From assembly GCA_905236545.1 (NCBI GenBank), contig CAJOQO010000088.1:1-16376 (forward strand): a stretch of 16,376 nt of DNA, in the 5' to 3' direction. The stretch is from an uncultured Lachnospiraceae bacterium (GTDB taxonomy: Bacteria; Bacillota; Clostridia; Lachnospirales; Lachnospiraceae). The position numbers and the translations under genes were made by a program. Every line of letters begins with the position of its first letter. The stretch's first letter is position 1. The notes below the pieces were generated by a model, which saw only the letters and a program-made list of their open reading frames with translations, searched no databases and was not told the DNA's origin. This document shows, in pieces, positions 1 through 7,997 of this stretch.

Positions 1-50
1 CAGTAGCGCTGAGCTTTGCGAAGCGCGGGTTTTGCGAATGAGGGTAGAGG

Positions 51-76
51 GGTTGGATCACGATAGTGATCCAACC
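51..76 (-). terminator. Hairpin after the AarF/UbiB gene
   Basis: A perfect 10-bp inverted repeat (GGTTGGATCA / TGATCCAACC) with a 6-base loop starts 11 bases past the stop codon of the AarF/UbiB gene. On the minus strand it is followed by CCCTCTACCC rather than a run of T, so it is a terminator-like or 3'-end-protecting hairpin rather than a textbook intrinsic terminator. The remaining bases 1-50 contain a short GCGCT...AGCGC dyad and nothing I can name. Confidence 0.5.
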
Positions 77-86
77 GCACAGGTGG

Positions 87-1709
87 TTATTTTTTCCCGA
101 TTTGCTGAATCGCATAGATCCCCAGGGCGACCGAGAAGATCAGTCCGATTGCCGCGATCGCCGGCATACCGCCGGGCGCTTTGGGAGCGATATCCGTCAT
201 CGTCATCAGGCTCGACCCGAGGAATATGACACACGCGAACACCGCAAGAATGATATTCCTGACGGAATCTTTGCCCTTTTTGAGCAGCTCGTCATATCCG
301 GTCATCTCCAGATTGATCTTCGTTCTGCCCCTGGCAACTCCCTTGAGGACATCCGATACCTGTGCCGGGATCCTTGTCGCCTTCTTGCTGATCTCAAGCG
401 CGTCCTTTCCAAAGGAAAGAAGCTCCTGCTCCAGGTCAAAGCTCTGCTTCGCGCGATCCATCAGCTTTCCGGAGATGATCTCAAAGAGGTTCAGCGACGG
501 GCAAAGCTCCTCGATCACGCCCTCAATCGTCGCAAGAGATCTGACCAGCATCGTAAACCGGCCTGGCATCTTGATAAAGTGCTTGTCCGCCAGCGTGCAG
601 ATCTCCTCAAACAGCAGCGAGATATCCAGATCACTGATACTGGTCACATTGATATACCGGTCCATAAAGGTATCCAGATCTGCGATCAGGCCATCCCTGT
701 TGGTCTTCGGAGACGCCGCGCCCAGACCCATGATTGCGTTCGCGATCGTCTCGACATCCTTCTCCAGCACGGCAAGCACCAGCTGCTGGATCACCTTGAT
801 ATCACTCTCCGAGATATGCCCGATCATGCCGAAGTCGATCCATTCCGGCACGCCGCTTCCTCTCTGAACCATGATATTGCCCTGGTGCGGATCCGCGTGG
901 AAGGTTCCCACATCCAGCACCTGGTGCACATAGCTGTCCACGATGCTGCGGCCGATCGTCTCAACGTCAAAACCGTCCTCTACGATCTTATCCTTCTTCG
1001 AGATCGAATAGCCATCAACAAATGTCATCGTGAAGATCCGCTCCGTCGTCAGCTCTTCGATCACATCCGGGCAGGTAATCTTCGATTCATCCTCGATGAC
1101 GTTCTCCTTGAAGTAACGTGTGTTGCCGGCCTCCACACGGAAGTCAAGCTCCTCCTCCGTCACCTTCTCGAACTCTTCAATGACTTCAACCAGATCCATC
1201 TGGTTGTCATCATCCGAACCTTCTCCGACGGTGCTGACGCCCTTCGCCAGCTTTTTCAGCATGACAAAGTCCTCACGCATCATATCCGCGATGAGCGGAC
1301 GCTGCACCTTCGTCACAACCCTGCGTCCGTCTTTCAGCACGGCATAATGTGCCTGTCCGACAGACGCCGACCCCAGCGGCTCGTCACGGAACTCACTGTA
1401 GATCTCATCGATCTTCTTCCCGGTTTCTTCCTCTATCACCTGGCGCGCCAGCTTCGGATCCAGCATCTGAACATTCTGGCGAAGCTTCTCAAGCTCCCTG
1501 CAATAGTCCTCCGGCAGAAGATCCCGGCGGCTGGACATGATCTGTCCGATCTTGACATAGGTCGGCCCCAGATCCTCCAGCGTGGTTCTCAGTTCTACGG
1601 GAGTAAGCCCGTTTGCATAAAAATTATGTTTCGCAAAAACGCCCAGGATCTCGAGGCCGCGGCCCTTCTTCTGAGTCTTCTTCTGAGTCTTCTTCTCATT
1701 CTTTCCCAT
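87..1709 (-). CDS. AarF/UbiB (ABC1/ADCK) family atypical kinase
   Basis: This is a 540-residue protein of the ABC1/ADCK/UbiB family of protein-kinase-like ATPases, which act on membrane lipid or isoprenoid metabolism in other organisms; the role in quinone-poor Clostridia is unknown. Visible family marks are KIGQ at residues 53-56, the glycine/alanine-rich PLGSASVGQ loop (111-119), the ATP-site lysine (K134, in TKVQRP), HADPHQGN (271-278, catalytic loop) and IDFG (291-294, metal binding). Two hydrophobic helices close the protein (roughly 487-507 and 515-535), typical of UbiB-type membrane anchoring. The N-terminus is very lysine-rich and encoded partly by a 12-bp tandem repeat. I chose the ATG at 1709 because a GGGGGGAGA box precedes it; the in-frame ATG at 1736 has no ribosome binding site. 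It starts 19 bases after the DUF308 gene ends, so the two are very likely co-transcribed. The family call is very secure; the substrate is not. Confidence 0.93.
   Translation of the reverse strand: MGKNEKKTQKKTQKKGRGLEILGVFAKHNFYANGLTPVELRTTLEDLGPTYVKIGQIMSSRRDLLPEDYCRELEKLRQNVQMLDPKLARQVIEEETGKKIDEIYSEFRDEPLGSASVGQAHYAVLKDGRRVVTKVQRPLIADMMREDFVMLKKLAKGVSTVGEGSDDDNQMDLVEVIEEFEKVTEEELDFRVEAGNTRYFKENVIEDESKITCPDVIEELTTERIFTMTFVDGYSISKKDKIVEDGFDVETIGRSIVDSYVHQVLDVGTFHADPHQGNIMVQRGSGVPEWIDFGMIGHISESDIKVIQQLVLAVLEKDVETIANAIMGLGAASPKTNRDGLIADLDTFMDRYINVTSISDLDISLLFEEICTLADKHFIKMPGRFTMLVRSLATIEGVIEELCPSLNLFEIISGKLMDRAKQSFDLEQELLSFGKDALEISKKATRIPAQVSDVLKGVARGRTKINLEMTGYDELLKKGKDSVRNIILAVFACVIFLGSSLMTMTDIAPKAPGGMPAIAAIGLIFSVALGIYAIQQIGKK
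1665..1696 (-). repeat. 12-bp tandem repeat, about 2.6 copies
   Basis: The 12-base unit CTTCTTCTGAGT (plus-strand view) occurs about 2.6 times in tandem inside the 5' end of the AarF/UbiB gene. It keeps the frame and encodes repeated KTQK units in the lysine-rich N-terminal tail. Copy number could vary between strains without breaking the gene. Confidence 0.75.
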
Positions 1710-1728
1710 CGTTCTATCTCTCCCCCCT

Positions 1729-2277
1729 TCAGTCATTCTTAAACGGCCAGGTTATCATCGTCCTGATGATACTAACCGCGGAGGAGAACAGCAGCAGGAT
1801 ACCGATCACCCACTTCAGCATGTAAGGTGTCTTCCACCACGGGTTAAACAAAAGGATGATTCCGAACGCGATCGTCAGGCAGGACAGGAAAGCCAGAAAC
1901 CCCCATGCAACGTGGCCCGCGCGGCGCGCATACACAAAAGCGCTGAACAGATCCCTGATTCCCTCAAACACCAGAAACAGGCCGAACAGAAGTCCCATGA
2001 TCGGCAGGACATCTCTCCGGTTCACCAGCACAAACACCCCAAGGACACCCACAAACAGTGCCACTCCAAAGCTGACATAGTCCATCAGCGACTTCTTGCT
2101 GGACAGATAATTCAGGCTCATGACCGTTGCCCACACGAGCAGCACATAGCCCAGCGCGGAGATCATCATCCCCATATACCTGACCGGACACAACATCATG
2201 ACAATGCCAAATGCAATCAACATCAGCGACGTCATGATCCAGGATCGTTTCATTTTTCCGAGTTCCTGAAACAGCAT
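1729..2277 (-). CDS. DUF308/HdeD-like six-helix membrane protein
   Basis: This 182-residue, highly hydrophobic protein has about six predicted membrane helices in three hairpin pairs, which is the DUF308 layout (family of HdeD, the acid-resistance membrane protein). Helices are recognisable around WIMTSLMLIAFGIVMML, MMISALGYVLLVWATV, the segment after LMDYVSFG, VLPIMGLLFGLFLVF, FLAFLSCLTIAFGIILL and WVIGILLLFSSAVSII. Between helices 3 and 4 and after helix 4 lie arginine-rich loops. I start it at the ATG at 2277, which has a GGGAGGA box nine bases upstream, rather than at an upstream TTG. It is the first gene of a probable pair with the AarF/UbiB kinase. Function is unknown beyond the family; an envelope-stress role would be extrapolated from HdeD. 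Confidence 0.85.
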   Translation of the reverse strand: MLFQELGKMKRSWIMTSLMLIAFGIVMMLCPVRYMGMMISALGYVLLVWATVMSLNYLSSKKSLMDYVSFGVALFVGVLGVFVLVNRRDVLPIMGLLFGLFLVFEGIRDLFSAFVYARRAGHVAWGFLAFLSCLTIAFGIILLFNPWWKTPYMLKWVIGILLLFSSAVSIIRTMITWPFKND

Positions 2278-2339
2278 TCCAACAATTCCTCCCAACTATT
2301 TTTTCTGCTTTAACGCAGGATGCGCTCAAAAGTACCCCG

Positions 2340-2377
2340 TTTCCAGGAGAACCCGGACGTCCAGGTTCTCCTGGAAA
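2340..2377 (-). terminator. Perfect 14-bp-stem hairpin after the PNPOx-fusion gene
   Basis: TTTCCAGGAGAACC and its exact reverse complement are separated by ten bases that themselves contain the palindrome GGACGTCC. It lies 21 bases beyond the stop codon at 2399, preceded on the minus strand by a smaller ACGGAT...ATCCGT hairpin with TTCTTT after it (about 2378-2396). The large hairpin is followed by AACGGGGTACTTTTG, a weak T-tract. It probably ends the 2399-3271 transcript and separates it from the DUF308/AarF pair. The 121 bases of this gap hold no convincing separate promoter for DUF308/AarF. Confidence 0.65.
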
Positions 2378-2398
2378 GAACGGATAAAGATCCGTGTT

Positions 2399-3271
2399 TC
2401 AGAAGGTGACTGTCTCAGGTTCCGCCGTAAAGGAGCTGAAGGTCGCTGTCGCATCCTTGAGCCAGTACATCTGCATACTGTCATCCTCCGCACTGTACAT
2501 CGCCTTGAGCGAAGGCATCTTCTCCAGCATCTTAACCTTGATCTCATGGCTGTCATCCGGCACAAGCTCCGCCGCGACGCGGATCCAGGTTCCATCGTTC
2601 ATACTGGCGCTGATCTCCACAAAGGGGTTCTCGCTGATCTGCCTTGCGACATCCTTTCCCTTTCCGGTCTGGATATAGAGCTTTCCATCTTCCAGAAGCA
2701 GGGTTCCGAAGGGCCTGACTCTCGGCTTCGTTCCGTCAACGGTTGCCAGATAATAAGTCACCGCATCATTCAGATAATAATAGACCTTATCGATTCCCTG
2801 CGCTTCCTGCCTCTTCTGAACCTCCAGCAGCATAACCGCAGCATGAAGCTTCAGATACTGTGCCAGATCCGCCAGGGACAGGCCCAGCTCCCTGTTCATG
2901 AAGTCCTCGGCTACCAGAAGATTGGCCACCTTCACTCCGAGGTTGATGAAGCCAAGCTCGACCTCTCCGCCGAAAGCGACGAGCACCCTGTCATCCGACC
3001 CCTCCTGCGCCACAAGAACGGTATCCGGAATGCCATTGCCATCCAGATCATGCAGGTACAGATCGAACTCCCCGCTGCCGCTCAGGTCAACAGCCATCGT
3101 ATCGATCTTTCGTCCCATCTTCTCACAGGAGAATGCCACATCCGCAACTCCGTCGCCATCCAGGTCGAGCGCGATCTCCTTCCATCCGCTGCGAACCAGC
3201 ATCCTGCTGAGTTCCGGATCATTCTTGATTCTCTTCTTTGCTTCGCGAATACTTATTCTTTTGACTTCCAT
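2399..3271 (-). CDS. DxDxDG-loop / pyridoxamine 5'-phosphate oxidase-like fusion protein
   Basis: This 290-residue protein has two clearly different parts. The N-terminal part carries three aspartate-rich loops resembling EF-hand, dockerin or FG-GAP calcium loops: DLDGDGVAD (36-44), DLSGSGEFD (62-70) and DLDGNGIPD (75-83). The middle (about 105-160) is helical. The C-terminal part (about 168-285) matches the small clostridial pyridoxamine-phosphate-oxidase-like split-barrel flavoproteins, with YYLATVDGTKPRVRPFG, the GKLYIQTGKGKDV strand-turn, ENPFVEISA and a closing DATATFSSF segment. Members of that fold usually bind FMN or F420 and reduce small molecules, and are typically about 130 residues long. 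No signal peptide is seen, so the calcium-type loops would sit in the cytoplasm, which is unusual. The start has AAAAGGAG nine bases upstream. It has its own near-consensus promoter and is probably monocistronic. The substrate is unknown. Confidence 0.85.
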   Translation of the reverse strand: MEVKRISIREAKKRIKNDPELSRMLVRSGWKEIALDLDGDGVADVAFSCEKMGRKIDTMAVDLSGSGEFDLYLHDLDGNGIPDTVLVAQEGSDDRVLVAFGGEVELGFINLGVKVANLLVAEDFMNRELGLSLADLAQYLKLHAAVMLLEVQKRQEAQGIDKVYYYLNDAVTYYLATVDGTKPRVRPFGTLLLEDGKLYIQTGKGKDVARQISENPFVEISASMNDGTWIRVAAELVPDDSHEIKVKMLEKMPSLKAMYSAEDDSMQMYWLKDATATFSSFTAEPETVTF

Positions 3272-3334
3272 TCTGCCACACTCCTTTTAACGATTCTTTT
3301 CCTTAGTTGTATGTACTGTCTGAAATTATGTTCC

Positions 3335-3344
3335 TCATTAATGA
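3335..3344. promoter_or_regulatory. Palindrome at the predicted transcription start
   Basis: TCATTAATGA is a perfect 10-bp palindrome located about seven bases beyond the -10 box of the promoter at 3351-3379, that is at the predicted transcription start. This position suits a repressor operator, but a 10-bp AT-rich palindrome can arise by chance. Confidence 0.35.
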
Positions 3345-3350
3345 ATCTTT

Positions 3351-3379
3351 ATCATAATGAATGTCCATCATAATGTCAA
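3351..3379 (-). promoter_or_regulatory. Near-consensus sigma-A promoter for the DxDxDG-PNPOx gene
   Basis: On the minus strand TTGACA (3379-3374, exact -35 consensus) is followed after exactly 17 bases by TATGAT (3356-3351, one mismatch from TATAAT). The -35 box overlaps the stop codon of the upstream PAS-GGDEF-EAL-PAS gene. The 9-mer CATTATGAT occurs twice with a 16-base period (3375-3367 and 3359-3351), touching both boxes. The predicted leader to the ATG at 3271 is about 75 bases. Confidence 0.75.
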
Positions 3380-5949
3380 TGTTCCCGGTGTATCTTGTCC
3401 TCCTCCGTGCTGATGCCAACGATGATATGCTCCGGATCCGTCTGTGAACACACCGCTTTCATGCTTACACGGATGGGCTTTCCATCCATCAGCAGCCGGT
3501 AAGACAGCTGAAAGGAGCCGCATTGATCGATTGCCCGAATCACGTTTTCCCTGGTGAATGCCTCGTTAAATGCTTCCCTGTCTTCCTCGTAAAGGAACAG
3601 CTTCGCATCCTTTGCGCTGGCGCCAAAGAAGTCCTCCCCCCTGCGCTCCACCGCGAGATTCTCATGTCTGGAATCCGGCGTATACTCGATAAACGCTTCG
3701 GTATTCAGATCAATATAGTAGAGATTGATGTATTCCGCGGACAGTGCGCGTAAAAGGCTTGCATAGGTGGCTCCCGTATGCTTCTGGTCTTCCGTAACCG
3801 CCAGTACCGCCACAGCAACTGCAGCGGTTCTGGTAACAGGATTCACCGCGATCCGGCGAAGGAATGTATGAACCGTTGTCTTTTCATCGATCGGTTCATC
3901 GACAACAGCACGGTTGCCGTCCCGGCCGCAGAGCAGTACCGCGCTCATAAACGCCGCGCCGATTCCGCCGGGCATCCCCCGGGAATCCAGCTTCATCCCT
4001 GTCACGGTTATCCCGAAAAGACGCTCCATAAAGTCACGATAGGAACTGTTGCATCGGATATACTGCGCGATGCTTCCATTCACCTCCATGACAGCCATAG
4101 GCAGCGTATCGAAATACCTGCGGAGAGAATCGTCATCCTTCCCGGCGATCACTCCTATATCGTACAGATTGATCCGTCCCAGCGCGGCATAGTAGTCTGA
4201 CGTTTCCGGATTCTCTAATCGCAGATCCTTTCCGCTCTCATGCCACTCAAGTATGGTTTCAAAGGGCATCGGTCTGTCATAGTAGAATCCCTGTGCCTTC
4301 GTACATCCGATCTCCCGCAGGAATTCAATCTGTTCCGCTTTCTCCACACCCTCACACACCGTTTCGACCCCGAGTCCGGCAGCCATTCTGGCCAGCTCAG
4401 TCAGTATGATCCTGCATTCCTCCCCATTGTTAAACTGCTGCATGAACCGCATGTCCAGCTTTATCAGGTCGAAGCGGATCCCCTGAAGCACATCAAGCGA
4501 GGAATAACCGCTGCCAAAGTCATCCATCCAGACGGAAAAGCCCAGTTCCCGGAAGCGTTCAACCTGCCTTTTCATAAACTCAAAATCTCTTCCGATCACG
4601 CTTTCCGTAATCTCGATGGTCAGAAGAGACCGGTCTATGCCCGCATCATCCACACGCCTGCGGATCTCCTCGACAATATCGCACCTGTCGAAGTCCGACC
4701 GTGAAAGGTTTACAGACTGGGGGATCACATACATCCCTGCCTCTTCCATCTTTTTTATCTTTTCAAGAACCTGATCAACCACATAAAGATCCAGTTTATA
4801 GATCAGCTTCGAATCCTCCAGCGCCGGTATGAAATCAGCCGGAGACAGGAATCCCCTGACCGGATCGATCCAGCGGGACAGGGCTTCCTCATCACAGACC
4901 CTGTCATTTGCCACCCGGATAATCGCCTGGTAGTAAACCCTGATCCATTTCTCACGAATCGCCCGGTCGATGTTCTCGATAATATACTGCCTCTTTTCGA
5001 GATCGTCATTCAGATCCTGGCTGTAGTAATTCACCGCCATTCCATATGTACCGCTGAGCGCGCTGCAGGCAAGCTTCGCCCGGTCGCAGGCAACGCTGGT
5101 ATGCACGCTCTCCGTCTGTCTCGGATAGACACCGACATGCAGGGGAAGCGTTTTTCCGTCATTCATCTTCCGGCAGTCGGCAAGCAGTCTTTTCAGCTTT
5201 TCCTGCAGCCCCGTTTCCTCCGTCTGCACCGCAAAATGATCCGCGCCGATACGGCAGCACCGTTCACCCCCGAAGATACGGATGAGAATCCTGGAGAATT
5301 CCCTCAGCAGCTTGTCCCCCTCCGCAAAGCCATAACGGGTGTTATAGAACTTCATGCCGCTGAAGTCCATGTACAGCAGGACGGGGTTGTCCCCCTTTGC
5401 ACGGATCGTTTCCTTGCTCTCCTCCGCCAGTTCAAAAAAATAAGTCATGCTCGGCAGACCGGTCAGATAGTCATAGTAACTGGCACGCAGGATGCTGTCC
5501 TCATGCAGGGCATGACTCAGGGTTTCGCTCAGCTGTGTTCCGCCGCGGTCATTTCCTTCGTTATAAACGCCTTCATCCGCGTACCAGATCTGGGCAAGGC
5601 GGATCCCCGTATCCGTGTACATATGCCTTCCAAAAGCATGAATGATAAGGTAACCGGGCTCATCCGGCCTTTTCAGGCGGTAAACGGACTCAAACCGGCC
5701 TCCGTCCCTCATAAACCTGTAGACAGCATTCCCCAGCCGGGCCGTATCATCCGGATGGACATTCCTGTATGTATCGTGATCCATGGCATCATAGACCTTC
5801 GCACGGTCATCTGACCCCAGCAGCTCACAGAACCCGCTGGAGACAACAAGGCTGACGATACGCTTGTCCACAAGCTGAAAAATGGCAAACGGCATCTGCA
5901 TGTTTTCCAGAACCGTCTGTTCCCGCTCCGGGAAACGATACCTTTTCAT
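3376..5949 (-). CDS. PAS-GGDEF-EAL-PAS protein; likely active c-di-GMP phosphodiesterase
   Basis: This 857-residue cytoplasmic protein reads, in order: an N-terminal PAS-like sensor (about 15-130), a GGDEF domain (about 155-310), an EAL domain (about 322-565) and one or two PAS-like folds (about 585-850). The GGDEF signature is GADHF (235-239), lacking the catalytic acidic residue, so cyclase activity is unlikely; such domains often act as GTP-binding regulators. The EAL domain keeps its key residues: EAL (E355), N414 in SVNLS, E446 in EITE, D476/D477 in DDFG, K497, E533 and E536 in CEGVE, and Q553. I therefore call it a phosphodiesterase cleaving c-di-GMP to pGpG. A GGAAGGAAGGGA box precedes the start. 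It is the last gene of the operon with the sugar-binding protein, diguanylate cyclase and ThpR, 36 bases after ThpR. The C-terminal placement of PAS domains after EAL is less usual. Confidence 0.92.
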   Translation of the reverse strand: MKRYRFPEREQTVLENMQMPFAIFQLVDKRIVSLVVSSGFCELLGSDDRAKVYDAMDHDTYRNVHPDDTARLGNAVYRFMRDGGRFESVYRLKRPDEPGYLIIHAFGRHMYTDTGIRLAQIWYADEGVYNEGNDRGGTQLSETLSHALHEDSILRASYYDYLTGLPSMTYFFELAEESKETIRAKGDNPVLLYMDFSGMKFYNTRYGFAEGDKLLREFSRILIRIFGGERCCRIGADHFAVQTEETGLQEKLKRLLADCRKMNDGKTLPLHVGVYPRQTESVHTSVACDRAKLACSALSGTYGMAVNYYSQDLNDDLEKRQYIIENIDRAIREKWIRVYYQAIIRVANDRVCDEEALSRWIDPVRGFLSPADFIPALEDSKLIYKLDLYVVDQVLEKIKKMEEAGMYVIPQSVNLSRSDFDRCDIVEEIRRRVDDAGIDRSLLTIEITESVIGRDFEFMKRQVERFRELGFSVWMDDFGSGYSSLDVLQGIRFDLIKLDMRFMQQFNNGEECRIILTELARMAAGLGVETVCEGVEKAEQIEFLREIGCTKAQGFYYDRPMPFETILEWHESGKDLRLENPETSDYYAALGRINLYDIGVIAGKDDDSLRRYFDTLPMAVMEVNGSIAQYIRCNSSYRDFMERLFGITVTGMKLDSRGMPGGIGAAFMSAVLLCGRDGNRAVVDEPIDEKTTVHTFLRRIAVNPVTRTAAVAVAVLAVTEDQKHTGATYASLLRALSAEYINLYYIDLNTEAFIEYTPDSRHENLAVERRGEDFFGASAKDAKLFLYEEDREAFNEAFTRENVIRAIDQCGSFQLSYRLLMDGKPIRVSMKAVCSQTDPEHIIVGISTEEDKIHREH

Positions 5950-5985
5950 GTTCCATCCCTTCCTTCCGTCAGAAGCGCTCCCGGA

Positions 5986-6480
5986 TCATCCGAACGCGGC
6001 AACCTCCGCGTATACATGCTTTCCATCCTTATTTGTCGACTTCATCAGAGAGATCTTCTTCACCATCATGTCACCCTTCGGCGCGGGAATCCCTTTCCAG
6101 CTTCCGGAAGCTTTCCGGATGACAGTGATATGAGGGGCAAACTTCTTTCTGTCATACTCGATTCCGGCACCGTCCAGTGCATCCCTTACCGCTTTTGCGG
6201 TCCCGGACAGTCCCTGGTTGCCCTTGACTCCGATCCAGAGAAGATCCCCGAAGTTTCCCATGTCTGAAAACGTCATGCGGAACGGTTTGAGCGGGACACC
6301 CTTCAATGCATCCTTCACCGCGCCCGGATCATCCGTCTCTCCGATGAATGCCAGAGTCAGGTGCAGGTTCTGCGTCGGCACATAATTCCCCGTGATCCCT
6401 TTTTTCTTCAGGACATGCAGCGTTTCCACAGCAGCCTTCTTCATCTCATCTGACAGCTGAATCGCAACAAACAAACGCAT
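5986..6480 (-). CDS. thpR: RNA 2',3'-cyclic phosphodiesterase (2H family, ThpR)
   Basis: This is a 164-residue 2H phosphoesterase, formerly called 2'-5' RNA ligase. The two hallmark HxTx motifs are HLTL (40-43, within NLHLTLAFIGE) and HITV (117-120), and the N-terminus MRLFVAIQLS is typical of the family. The enzyme class opens 2',3'-cyclic phosphates on RNA, and some members cut 2'-5' linkages; it is cytoplasmic. Length matches ordinary ThpR. I chose the ATG at 6480 because AGGAGGG lies seven bases upstream; the ATG at 6498, overlapping the cyclase stop codon, would add only six residues that include this box. It sits 17 bases after the diguanylate cyclase and 36 before the EAL protein, so it is probably co-expressed with c-di-GMP enzymes. 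Whether its real substrate here is an RNA end or a nucleotide signal cannot be decided from sequence. Confidence 0.93.
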   Translation of the reverse strand: MRLFVAIQLSDEMKKAAVETLHVLKKKGITGNYVPTQNLHLTLAFIGETDDPGAVKDALKGVPLKPFRMTFSDMGNFGDLLWIGVKGNQGLSGTAKAVRDALDGAGIEYDRKKFAPHITVIRKASGSWKGIPAPKGDMMVKKISLMKSTNKDGKHVYAEVAAFG

Positions 6481-6497
6481 CGGCAGCCCTCCTGTCA

Positions 6498-7997
6498 TTA
6501 CTCTCCGCCAGATTCGGCCATCGCCTTCAGTTCCTTCTTCCGTTTATACATCATCTGATCTGCCCTTTCAAATACATCGCGCAGCTTTTGGTCTTCAGGC
6601 TCCAGAACAGACCAGCCGATCGAGATTACCACTGCATTCTCTTTCATGTTTGCTTCGATCTGACGATTCAGCGCGCCGATATCGTCCATCATGGTGTCAT
6701 AGCCTTTTCCCTGAAGAAGGACGGCAAACTCATCCCCGCCGATTCTGAAAACCGCCCCATGCGCAAAGGATTCACAGATCAAAGCGCATGCATCTTTGAT
6801 CAGCTGATCTCCGGCCGCATGCCCCCGGGTATCATTGACGCATTTAAGTCCATTGATATCACAAACCACAACCGCAAGCTTCTGAATCTCCTTCTTCTGG
6901 ATCAGCTGATTCAAGGCCGCTTCATTTCCGGAATAGGCGTGCTTGTTTCTTACCCCTGTAAGGGAATCCGTGATTGCCATATGGCGGAAGGTCCGGCTGG
7001 TTTCCTTTTCCTTTTCCAGCCGGCCTCTTGCCATGGCTCTCAGCTCCAGCAGAAGAACCAAGGCAAGCAGCAGGACCGTCACCAGCGTGCATAAGATCTG
7101 GTTGCGGCTGGCTGTGAGATTGTTCTCACTTATATCACGAATCTGATCCAGAATAACGCTCTCATGGATCAGAACGGCAAGTTCCCAGTCCGTGCCCTGA
7201 ACAGGATCATAACACAGCATCCCTTTGACTTTGCCGGAAGAAAACATCACGCTTCCGCTTTCCCCCTTAGCAAAACGATCGCAGGTCTCCTTCCAGACAT
7301 CTTCCGGAAGAAGCCCTTTTATCGAATCAAGCAGGTTATGATGGGAAATAACAGGGCCAAGCTCCGTACCGGACAGGTTTCCTCCGTTCTTTGAATAGAT
7401 GCCAAAATAAGTCGCGCCCTGATCGTCAGGCGCCAGCAGGTCAACGATATCCTTAATATCGATCTGCACAAAGCATGCTTTAAAAGGTTTCCCCATCACG
7501 AAAAGATCCGGTGCCGGAATCGCAAGGCAAAGCTGTTTTGAAGAGCCATACAGGGATACCGTGTCAACGATCGGGCCGTCCAGCTGTTTTTCTGATAAAA
7601 ACGCATGGCGGGTTCTTCCGGTATAGGTCGTGTATTGCGTATACACGATATCATCCTCATCCACCAGCGCAAAATGGTTGAGCGACAGCAGTTCTTTGAT
7701 TCTGCCAAGTGTGCCCCTCAGCTCTTCCTGCGATTCGATCCCCTCATCTTCAATATAGGACAGCGCCTTCTCCATCTGGCTGAATTCATTGTTGATCAGA
7801 TTCGTCACGATCTTCGCACGCCGGTCCGCCATCGCTTCAAGGTAAAAAGAACTCACGGTGGAAACCGCTTCTTCGGTTGCGGCGATCGTCTGCCTGGAAG
7901 ACCAGATCGAAAAGGCTGTAACCATTCCCACCACAAGCAGACTGCCTATGATTGCCGTCAGCAGGATTGTCTTATTCGTGATCTGCTTCTTTTTCAT
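6498..7997 (-). CDS. Membrane dCache-GGDEF diguanylate cyclase
   Basis: This 499-residue protein has a membrane helix at about 10-31, a large extracytoplasmic region (about 35-295) with the size and pattern of a double Cache sensor, a second helix (about 299-319), and a C-terminal GGDEF domain (about 340-490). The active-site signature GGDEF is intact at 420-424, and DINGLKCVND and DSLTGVRNK are typical of active cyclases, so it should make c-di-GMP from two GTP. The RxxD inhibitory site expected just upstream is absent (FAHG at that place), so product inhibition at that site is not expected. Its ATG overlaps the stop codon of the binding-protein gene (ATGA, 7994-7997) and has only a weak GGTGAG box, which argues for translational coupling and a fixed ratio of the two proteins. 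I infer that the binding protein docks on the dCache region to control the cyclase. Confidence 0.93.
   Translation of the reverse strand: MKKKQITNKTILLTAIIGSLLVVGMVTAFSIWSSRQTIAATEEAVSTVSSFYLEAMADRRAKIVTNLINNEFSQMEKALSYIEDEGIESQEELRGTLGRIKELLSLNHFALVDEDDIVYTQYTTYTGRTRHAFLSEKQLDGPIVDTVSLYGSSKQLCLAIPAPDLFVMGKPFKACFVQIDIKDIVDLLAPDDQGATYFGIYSKNGGNLSGTELGPVISHHNLLDSIKGLLPEDVWKETCDRFAKGESGSVMFSSGKVKGMLCYDPVQGTDWELAVLIHESVILDQIRDISENNLTASRNQILCTLVTVLLLALVLLLELRAMARGRLEKEKETSRTFRHMAITDSLTGVRNKHAYSGNEAALNQLIQKKEIQKLAVVVCDINGLKCVNDTRGHAAGDQLIKDACALICESFAHGAVFRIGGDEFAVLLQGKGYDTMMDDIGALNRQIEANMKENAVVISIGWSVLEPEDQKLRDVFERADQMMYKRKKELKAMAESGGE

Noticed and set aside
1..50. CGCAAAACC...CGCAAAGC on the minus strand, reminiscent of the GEMM c-di-GMP riboswitch core
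   Set aside because: The spacing between the two blocks is too short for the GEMM P1b hairpin, the GGGCAAACC core is not matched, and the sequence runs off the window.
66..1742. A 558-codon plus-strand open frame opposite the AarF/UbiB gene
   Set aside because: It mirrors a gene with complete family motifs on the other strand; its translation is rich in His, Arg and Leu with no recognisable domain, as expected from an antisense shadow.
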